Made by a program: the position numbers and the translations under genes. Shown here one piece after another: positions 55,388-64,000 of a DNA stretch of 64,000 nucleotides. Each line of letters starts with the position of its first letter. Position 1 is the stretch's first letter. The notes beneath the pieces are model-generated. The model did not search any database. It was given only the letters and a program-made list of their open reading frames with translations, and was not told where the DNA came from. This DNA comes from Guillardia theta CCMP2712 (lineage: Eukaryota; Cryptophyceae; Pyrenomonadales; Geminigeraceae), in NCBI RefSeq assembly GCF_000315625.1, contig NW_005434673.1, positions 978,828-1,042,827 of the forward strand, in the 5' to 3' direction.

Positions 55388-55760
55388 GGAGAGAGGAGAG
55401 GAGAGGAGAGGAGAGGAGAGGAGAGGAGAGGAGAGGAGAGGAGAGGAGAGGAGAGGAGAGGAGTAGGCGAGGAGGNNNNNNNNNNNNNNNNNNNNNNNNN
55501 NNNNNNNNNNNNNNNNNNNNNNNNNNNNNNNNNNNNNNNNNNNNNNNNNNNNNNNNNNNNNNNNNNNNNNNNNNNGGAAGTGGTGATGGTGGTGGTGGTG
55601 GTGGTGGTGATGGTGGTGGTGATGGTGGTGGTGATGGTGGTGGAGGAGATGGTGGTGGTGTAGGAGGAGGAGGAGGTGATGGTGGAGTAGTAGTAGTAGT
55701 AGGAGGAGGAGGAGGAGGAGGAGGAGGTGATGGTGGAGTAGTAGTAGTAGGAGGAGGAGG
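55388..55760 (+). repeat. (GGAGA)n array, assembly gap 3, and GGTGGTGAT repeat
   Basis: Directly after the CHY gene stop: GGAGA pentamers (complement of CCTCT) at 55388-55463, 100 N at 55476-55575, then GGT/GAT trinucleotides and GGAGGA/GTAGTA units to 55760. Confidence 0.9.
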
Positions 55761-56026
55761 ATCAGCTGTAATACCTGCGTCCTTCTCGCTGCTCTTTGCT
55801 CGCTCGATCTCAAACTGGAATGTCGGAGGATTCAATCAGGATGTGCACAAACCAGCGATGGGGTAAGAAAGGAGCAAGGAGCAAGGAGGAAAACATCACA
55901 AAGGAAGGAGAAAAATACAAACGACAAGAGAAGAAAATTTACAACAAAAGGGCATGACATTGAACCTGAGCATCTAGAAGAACATTCTCCAACTTCGACT
56001 TTGAGATTTCTATCATGTCATCTTTC
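55761..56026. other. Convergent 3' spacer
   Basis: Sequence between repeat tract and the stop of the minus-strand coiled-coil gene. Purine-rich at 55865-55945; no gene supported. Confidence 0.5.
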
Positions 56027-58713
56027 TCAGCTGTTGCAGGAAATCATCTCAAGCAAACATGTCAAAAGTTTTGCTTCACCTTCTCCACTCATGAGATCTT
56101 TGATCTGAAAGAAAAGAAAGGACGTGATCAGATTGCAACAAGAATCCAAGAGGATCGCATGACACAACAATCCGACAGCAAACGCTTTCATCTCACCTCT
56201 TCGGGGAGGTTTGTGTTGATGCTATGTGAGAAAATCTTCATGTCGAACAGGAACGTCGTCAGCTCTCCCTGGGAAAGAACATCACAACCCAGCATAACAA
56301 GCAAGGACAACCACCTTGAACAACTGATCCGCCCTCTTGTCGTACAGGTCTTGGAGCATCGACGCCTTTCAGACTTGCTCAGCGGGGTGCGAGGAGGAGA
56401 GGCAGAGATCTCTGCTATCACCCAGTGCGTCGGAAACTCCTCCCTGTCAGTCTCGTTGTGCTCGACCTTATGGTGCGCGATCTGTGCATCGTCCTCGATG
56501 AACCGAGAGTACCTGCTGATGACAGGCAGGAACGTGATCCCAGCTTCGTATCTCCTTGAGATCTCGTAGTCGTCGAAGGAGGAGGAGATTTCGTCGTCCA
56601 CTGCGATGATGTAGGCGACGTGAAGGGCTGTGTACAGCTCCAGCCCTAGGGCGGCACAGAGGTCTGGAGGAGGCGAGTGAGGGACGTCAGATTTGTGATT
56701 GTAAGACCTCGGTGGAGAAGATATTTCATGTTGATCCTGTAGTCGTCGTCGACATCTTGGGGGATCTGTGGATGAAGATGATTGAGATTGATCCATGTCA
56801 TGATGATCAAACGAATCATCACGTCCCCGTGCAAGTGATGTTTGAGATGATGGTCGATGTGACATAACAGCAGAACAGCAAGTACATGTGATATCACATC
56901 TGGCATCGTGAGCAAGATAAACTTTGTACCTCAAACTCCATGACGGCTGAGACGGGGAAAATGTGTTCTTTGCACGCAAAGTGAAGGTACTTGATAGACT
57001 TTAAGACAGAATCCTGGCAAATGAGATAAGATACAGCATGGCAGGAAGGAGAAGGGAGAAGGAGGAGAACAAAACTTTGCAGGAGACGTAAAAACAAGAG
57101 TTGAAAGAGAATGCTCTACTTTGCTCGACCTTGACAACTCAAGTTCCTTTTTCAACAGGAGCTCATCTGCAAAACATGATCAATCCTCAAAAAAAAAAAA
57201 AAACAACTGGCAAGCCAAACTTCGTGTAGTTCTCGAAAGCTCTTTCTGTGATGAAAGAGAAGTCAAAACATTACACCATCGAGAGGTTTTTGCTCCTTTA
57301 CCTCCAACTTCACGACATCGCGGTCGCTCCCTCCTGTCTTTATCTGATCGCAAGGAATCAAACATCCAAGATTCCATCATCTGCTCGTCTCACATGACGA
57401 GCGCGAGAGATAGCCTGACCCCTGCTATCTCCCTCCACTTCCGGGCTCACTCTGTTCAGCTCGTACTTCTCATTCATCTTCATCCAAAGCCTCTGCTCCT
57501 CATCACTTGCAGGGATTGAATTCTTGCGCTCCCTCGCCTTCTCCTCCCGACCGTTCAAAGAGCCCCCCCCTCTCATCACAGCATGCAGCTCCTCCATCGC
57601 GCTGCTCAACTCCTCCAGCGTCCTCTCCAGCATCCTGACCCGCTGACTGACGGCACCATCCTCCTTCCTCTTGTCGTCAATGATCCGATTTTTTTCTTGC
57701 AGCTCGACATCGAAAGCTTGCTTCAGCGCATACATCTTCGCCTGGTCTGACGTCTGCGAAGCGTTTTCCCTCTCCGCCTCCAACTGCATCATTCGCTTCT
57801 CCAGGTTGTTGTTGCTCCCCAGCAGGGTCTGCACCTCAGCCTCCGCCCTCTCCAGCTCCTTGCGAAGTGTCTCCTCCATGTCGTCGGGAGGGGACCTCGC
57901 ATGCGTGTTGGTCCTGGAGACATCGTAAAAGAAGCATGTCAAGGCTCGCAGAGAAGGTCCAGGCACACTGACGCACCTATGCTTCGTCGAGGAATGAATG
58001 GCGTTGATCAGGCTACCCATGTGCTCGCTCATTCGCTGCTGCTCCTCTCTAAGCTTCTGATTCTCTTGCAGGAGAATCTCCAGCCGGTCCGGCTGGTCAT
58101 GCTGCGCCTTGTTCGACTTCATCCTCGAGATCTCGAGATTTAGCCTGTCCACCTCATATTGAAGTTCGGCATTCTTGTTCCGTAGGAGCCGAACCTGATC
58201 CGAGGACGCGTTCGCTGTGGCTATGGCTGCATCGCGTTGACTTTGAACAGCTGCGACCTTGGCTTGAATCTTAGCCATCAGCTTCTCATCGTCGATCCTC
58301 CATCTTCCAGACCTCTTCTTCTTCAGCGCCTGATTCTCCTGCTCCAACCTGCGCACCTTCTCCTCGAGAGCTCGCGTTGAGCTCTTCTCCGTGTGGAGCA
58401 TATTTAACTTGCCCTCGATGTCCTCCATCTTCGCCTGCTGCAGCTGCATCTTCAAGTCCATCAGAGTCGGCATAGACGGAGGAGGTTCGTAGCTCAGGAC
58501 CACCCCAGTGTCGCTTCCTATCTGGACAAGTGAAGCCTCCGACCTCCTCCAGTCCTCCTTCCTGGTCGTCGAACTTCGCAGAGGTTCCATCACTCCCCCT
58601 AGCGCAGGAGGTCTGACTGGAACCTCTCCTACGGATCCTCCTCCTCCTCCTCCTCCTCCTCTCTCTGCTCCCCATTCCCGCAATCCTCCTCTTCCCCAGT
58701 CAAGCGCCTGCAT
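56027..58713 (-). CDS. Coiled-coil protein of unknown function
   Basis: The ATG at 58713 starts a Gly-rich leader, then coiled coil over about 300 residues (LKMQLQQAKMEDIEGKLNML, LEEKVRRLEQENQALKKKRS, LELEISR-like heptads, MEETLRKELERAEAEVQTLL, LERTLEELSSAMEELH). A 90-bp-scale intron splits the region near 57910-57980. Further exons can be followed in frame: DELLLKKELELSRSSK, DSVLKSIKYLHFACKEHIFP, IPQDVDDDYRINMKYLLHR, DLCAALGLELYTALHVAYII, SFDDYEISRRYEAGITFLPV, HNETDREEFPTHW, ASMLQDLYDKRADQLFK, GELTTFLFDMKIFSHSINTN and a last exon IKDLMSGEGEAKLLTCLLEM, stop at 56027. The C-terminal 200 residues look globular and helical, and I do not recognise them. It could be two genes, but the spacing and strand favour one. 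Likely a cytoskeletal or scaffold protein; no function is assigned. Confidence 0.65.
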
Positions 58714-58787
58714 TCGATAACGACCAGTTGGACTACCCCTACAAGGTCCTGAAGATACCCCACCATTATACTTACAGAATACCCCTA

Positions 58788-59357
<570 letters not shown>

Positions 59358-62300
59358 TTACACGTATCCACACTCTTCGCATTCGAATCCTCGTTCTCGT
59401 TCAAACCCCGACCTGGAACGCGGCAACATCAGATCATGAAGTGAACGTATCCTCTTCACCTGAGGACGAGACTGCACGACGTACGGGGACCCTCCCGACC
59501 AGCATCCCTCGATGTCCTGCGGCTTTCCTCCCATCGCCCCCTCCACCTCCTCTGCCAGCTTGCAGATGTTCATCACCAACTTGTCCAGCTCGCTAGTCGT
59601 CTGAATGATCGGATCCTTCCTGTACCCGATGATCTCGCGCTCGTAGTCGACCAGGGGCACGCTGTCGAAGAGCCCGGCGCCAGCGAAGTCATGAAGGTCC
59701 TCCGCGTCTGAATCAGAGCGGAAGACGAGTCCTCTTGCTCGCAGCATGACGCTCTTGCTAGGCATGCTCTCTATCCTCAGGACCTCATGGCTTCCCCTTC
59801 TGCACACAACACTGAGGGAGCGTCCTGGGAAGTTGCCGACGATAGCCTCGCCATGGCCCTTTGCGATCTCGATGTAGATCTCTGAAGGGTCCAGGTTGAG
59901 CGGGTTGACCGTGTGGACAACGAACGCATACTCAGCCTCGACGATCTGCTGGAGCAGGACAGCCATTCTGATCCTCTCGTTGGAGATCCCGGCCTTCTTA
60001 CAAGAGAGAAAAGCTCGCTCGTTCCACACTGACGACCAGACCCTTTTGATACAGTCTAGCGACTCTTGCTCGTCGACGACGACCTGCCTGAAGACTCCAT
60101 CTTGAAGGCTGCGAGCTATGTCGGCTCTGACCTCGTCGGGCACCTTGAGATCGAGGATGATGTTCTTGATGTCTTGCAGCTTACTTGGGATGTCCTCCGC
60201 ATCGAGAACCCCCAGCTGCTTCACAATCTCCGCGTACTTGCGCTGACTGTCCCTGTTATCCTGATGCTGCAAGACGTACTGGAAGACCCCAAAGGGTATC
60301 AAAGCTGATTTCGGTGTCTTGATCCAGTCTGGCAGCCTCCTCCTTACGTTGAGCAAGTTCATGGTCTTGCCTCCTGCAACCTTCTTGCCCTCCTCAAGAA
60401 TCTCTGATTCGAGGTAGACGAACTTGGACGGAGGTGTCGAGCGCTCTTCCTCCTCCTCCTCCATCCGTCGAGAGGAACCATGTGATGTATGCGAGTCCAC
60501 CATGTCATCCATCGCTCCTTCTGCCATCTCGATCGAGACCCGCTGCTCCAGCACCTGACAGACAACATCCTTCCCATCGAAGTCGAGGAACTGATGGAAG
60601 GATGCCAGGTCGAAGCAGGACGCGAACATCACGTGGGTGTTCCTCGCCCTCACAGCTATGTGTGACAGGACGTCAGGAGAGTCCTGCGTTATAACCGCCA
60701 CCACTCCCTCGGGTATCTCTTCCTCTCCGCTTACTCGACTTGACAAGAGGACTGTCGGGCAGTCAAAGCTCTTGAACTGCACGTCCTTGACATCGGCGAT
60801 CATGACAACTCCTCTAGCCCTCCTGCTTCCAGGCGAGATGACCTGCCATGACGGCAGCACTCCTGACCTGCGGAAGGCCTGAACAGCCTTCTGATGGATG
60901 AGAGAAACGGCGAACCCGACTCCTCCTCGCACCACTCCCTCAGTGAACATGGCGATGTTCCAGGTCTCGGGGGTCTTGTCCGGGTTTCTTCTCCTTATGC
61001 TTCCACCCAGCTGCTCGGCTATGGGCTGGAATAGGCGGTGACAGCGGTCGGCCAGCTGGCTCAGCATCCTCTCCAGGCGATCGAGATACGCTGCGGCAAG
61101 CAGCGCATGCCGGTGAGATTTGCTCTTCCACTCCTCCATGTTGATCCCCACCGTCTGGAGGAGACTGCTCCAGTCACGAAGAATCTCGACGAGCTCTGAG
61201 GTCAGGGAAAGCAGGGAAGAGTCAAGGTCCTCGTCCACCGAGCTCGACGCTCGTCGTAGAAACAGGCTCCTCATGTTTGAGGAGAAGAAGAGCGTGTAGC
61301 AGAGGGACTCAAGCGAGAGCAGCAGCCAAAGTGCCAAGTCCTTGACTTGCATACTTGAGAGAACTCCCTCCACCATCATCCTGCTCTGATCCTGTAGAGC
61401 GATGTCGAGGTAGAGCAGGTCGCGCACCTTGGGAACATGCTGCTCATGAAGAATTGATTCCCAGAGCAATCGGCGAGCAGCAACGGAGTTGAAGAAGGAG
61501 GTGAAAGTCTCCTGGTAGGCAGGAGAAGGATGGGTCCTCTCCACCTTCACTGCCTCCACAAGAGCGTTGAGATTCCCGGGGAGGAAACCTCTGCAGAGAT
61601 CATGCGAGTGCTCGAGATCAGCTCCTGCGTGAACGGATTTGAGGATTTGGAGGTAGTTGCTGAGCTCGTTGATCAATCCATTCTACGCATTAAGGGAAGA
61701 TGTTAGTGAAGATCAGGTTCAAGATTTAGAGGAGGCCAAGAAAGGAGTAATGAGATGAACTTTGAGAAGAAGGGAAGAATTTCTTGGACGTACCTTGATG
61801 GAAGGAAAGAAGATCGGATCTTGTAGAATGGGCCTCTCAAATGTTTGCAATCGCTGCTTGTCAAGCCCAAATTTGCTGAGGTGACTGTAGAATGCTTTGA
61901 GATCTCCATTAGATTGCAAGAATTTGATGTAAGCCTCGCAGATGTAGATGTCATCAGGAGTGCAGTTGTTGTGCAACTTTTGATGCCATTCCTCCATCCA
62001 CGTTCCCTTCCTCTTCTTGATCTCGAACTTCCTCATGATCACCAGGATCTCATCTCGGATCCTCTGTCCGTCGCCTCCTCCTCTTGGGATGGTAGACAGC
62101 ATCATACGAAGAATATCGCGATCAGACGCTGACTGTGAGGACTTCCAGTATTTGGCTACCACCTCCGACAGGATTTGGATTTCATCGGCAAGCTCTCTAG
62201 GCTTTGTGTTGTGCCTCCTTTGCCATGAGAGCTGTCTGGTTTGGGAGAATCTGAGCCAAACAAACAAATGTCGCAGCATCTCCCTGCTTTGCGAAGAGGT

Positions 62301-64000
62301 GATCATATCCCGTGCTGTCCTGAATCGCTCCATCAGGCTCAGGCCCCCTCGGCTTTCAAACTCGAGGATGGGCATGATCATAAGCGAGTCGTTGCCAACA
62401 TCAGCCTCGAAGTCTGTCATGCCCTTGTGACCCCTCTCGAACCTCGTCAACGGCACGTGAAAGTCACTCCCTCCAGCTGTCTTGTACCATCTGTTTTCCA
62501 CTGCATCCTTCAGCACGAAGTTGATAGCGATCGGTAGCGCTGAGTTCTCGCTTGCATGATTCATGTCAGCAATCACTAGTTTGATCTCGTAGATTGGCAC
62601 TCCTTTGTCGTCCACTCCGGTACTATCAAAGTTCGTCTGGACGGCGTTGTTGAGAACGTTTGATTGAGAAGGAATCATGTAGTCTCGTGGTAATTTCCAA
62701 TCGCCTGTTCAGATTCATGGGAGTCAGACCAGAGCGCAAAAGAGAAGTGAGAAGAAAAATAGCAAAATGAGATGTGAAAGGACAACAAGGAAGATGATGG
62801 TATTAGAGTAAGCGATGATTGGTCAAGAGAACAGGAAGTGAGTTGAAAAAGAACAGAGGGGAAGGGAAAAGAACATGCCTGGCCTCTCATATCCGACGCT
62901 CCAGTGCATAGCGATTGGCTTGATATCTTTCCCTGTCGGAATCACTTTGATACGAACAATCTCTCGCTCATCGTCGGTTTCCTTAAGGGCTATCAGCCTA
63001 GCTTGAATCGTCTTACCATCCTTGTCAAGACATTCGAACATGCTCTCATAGATCCTCGTGTCGGGCTCAGCCATCGCCTGAGACGAATTCTCGTCGCTCA
63101 TCTTATCCGAATTTGTTGTTGTCGAATGAGGAGTCTGGGAATGATGCAAACCGTCGACCCACTGATTGACCCGAGATAGAGACTTCGCTGAGATGCTCTC
63201 GGAATTCTCACTTTGCGGCTGCGCATGAGAAGCTGACACCTTTACACTCTGTGCAAGGAAGCATCAAACAATGAAATTCCCGTCGACCTGCTGAAAGTTA
63301 CCTGGTGTTCCCTCCTGTCATCTCCATCTAGAGCGATCGGCAGATTCGTTCTTTTCGCCAGCCTCTCCTCGAGCGTTCCATAATCTGCTTCACGATCAGC
63401 TGAAAACGGTCTTCCTTCACATCCTCCATATCGGAAGGACTGCACCAGTCTTGATCTCCTTAAGATGCTTCAAGTGCTCATGGAATGGAGCAAAAACCGA
63501 ATTTTCTCCCATTGGAAAAACTCTGCAAGTTGTAAAGTTTAAACTGGTCTGCAAAAGCACAATTCAAACCTCCCAGACTTGCTGTCGAACACTTTGAAAC
63601 GAATACCCAAGAAATCATCGAGCGACCCTCCGCGGGTTCCGTCGACTGCGATATGTAACTCTTCATCCATTGGTGTTCGAACCAACTTATCATTCAGGTC
63701 TGTTGAACCTTTTGGGAGTTGAATACCAAAATCTTTCGTAACAACCTTGGGATGCTCCAGCGAGCTGATGTCCTTCACCACCACACCCCAGTGCATCTCT
63801 AACCCTCTCTCCGGCGCCGAGCACACCAGCCGAACTCCCCTCTCGTCTTTCAACACCTGCACATGAGCTGTGAACAAACCGTGGCCATCGATGGCTTGCT
63901 CAAAGATGGTGGTAGAGTGCCCTCCTCGCAAGGTCAGACGATTCCTAGCCGCCCTCTCCTTCTGCATCAGGAAAGCTTTGAACTCCGTAGGAGACAACCC
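59358..64000 (-). CDS. Alpha-glucan, water dikinase (GWD), partial at N terminus
   Basis: Phosphorylates starch at C6 of glucosyl units using the beta-phosphate of ATP, which loosens the granule for amylases. The gene enters from the right edge. Exons on the minus strand: from the edge to about 63570 (starch-binding CBM45-type module, GLEMHWGVVVKD), 63490-63540 (VFPMGENSVFAPFHEHLKHL), about 63300-63400 (ADREADYGTLEERLAKR), 62880-63245 (second CBM45, PIAMHWSVGYERPG), 61798-62700 (ELADEIQILSEVVAKYW and the family signature WMEEWHQKLHNNCTPDDIYI), and 59358-61685. The last exon has LLQILKSVHAGADLE-like sequence, the phosphohistidine loop SPDVLSHIAVRARNTHV with its catalytic His, and the PPDK-type ATP domain (FVYLESEILEEGKKVAGGKT, IYIEIAKGHGEAIVGNFPGR, GSPYVVQSRPQ). 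The usual protein ends just after SRPQ, so the final 25 residues (to CGYV) may be read-through of a donor GTGAAG. In cryptophytes starch lies in the periplastid compartment, so a bipartite leader is expected outside the window. Confidence 0.95.

Overview
This is a nuclear genome window from a photosynthetic eukaryote, most likely a cryptophyte alga such as Guillardia theta (inference, no search run). Supporting signs are: many short GT-AG introns, most 43-60 bp in the genes worked out; two genes whose products begin with a signal peptide followed directly by Phe, the bipartite leader used to enter secondary red-lineage plastids; a starch-phosphorylating glucan, water dikinase; an RWP-RK factor; and a microbial-type rhodopsin. 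The intergenic DNA and introns are full of pyrimidine/purine simple repeats, and three runs of N interrupt the assembly next to such repeats.

Layout, left to right: N-terminal exon of a probable UBL-WLM protein (minus, runs off the left edge); tryptophan 2,3-dioxygenase with a long N-terminal extension (plus, 2398-5598); NIPA-type magnesium transporter (minus, 5903-8697); a 2.4 kb G-rich intergenic stretch; a 15-exon histidine-kinase rhodopsin with receiver domain (plus, 11102-15181); a secreted EF-hand/LysM protein (minus); a giant C2-DUF4062-NACHT-WD40 STAND protein of about 4,060 residues (minus, 17320-29595 and upstream); a plastid-targeted HAD-like hydrolase (minus); tRNA-Gly(UCC); an SLC35F5-like transporter (plus); a PDZ/coiled-coil/two-TM protein (plus); a small plastid-targeted single-TM protein (minus); a WW-TLDc protein (plus); a SET/post-SET methyltransferase (plus); a Pet127-like mitochondrial protein (minus); a DHRS4-like SDR (plus); a short RWP-RK protein (plus); an RWD-SANT-SANT-CHY zinc-finger protein (plus, 51397-55378); a coiled-coil protein (minus); and glucan, water dikinase (minus, runs off the right edge).

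These are mostly independent eukaryotic genes, not an operon. The two most unusual are the histidine-kinase rhodopsin, whose exons I could join into a 1,011-residue frame carrying the retinal lysine, kinase H, N, G1 and G2 boxes and a phospho-acceptor Asp, and the giant STAND protein, which joins a row of C2 domains to a DUF4062-NACHT-14xWD40 sensor core. The RWD-SANT-CHY and WW-TLDc combinations are also uncommon. Positions of introns come from reading splice sites and frames by eye, not from transcripts.
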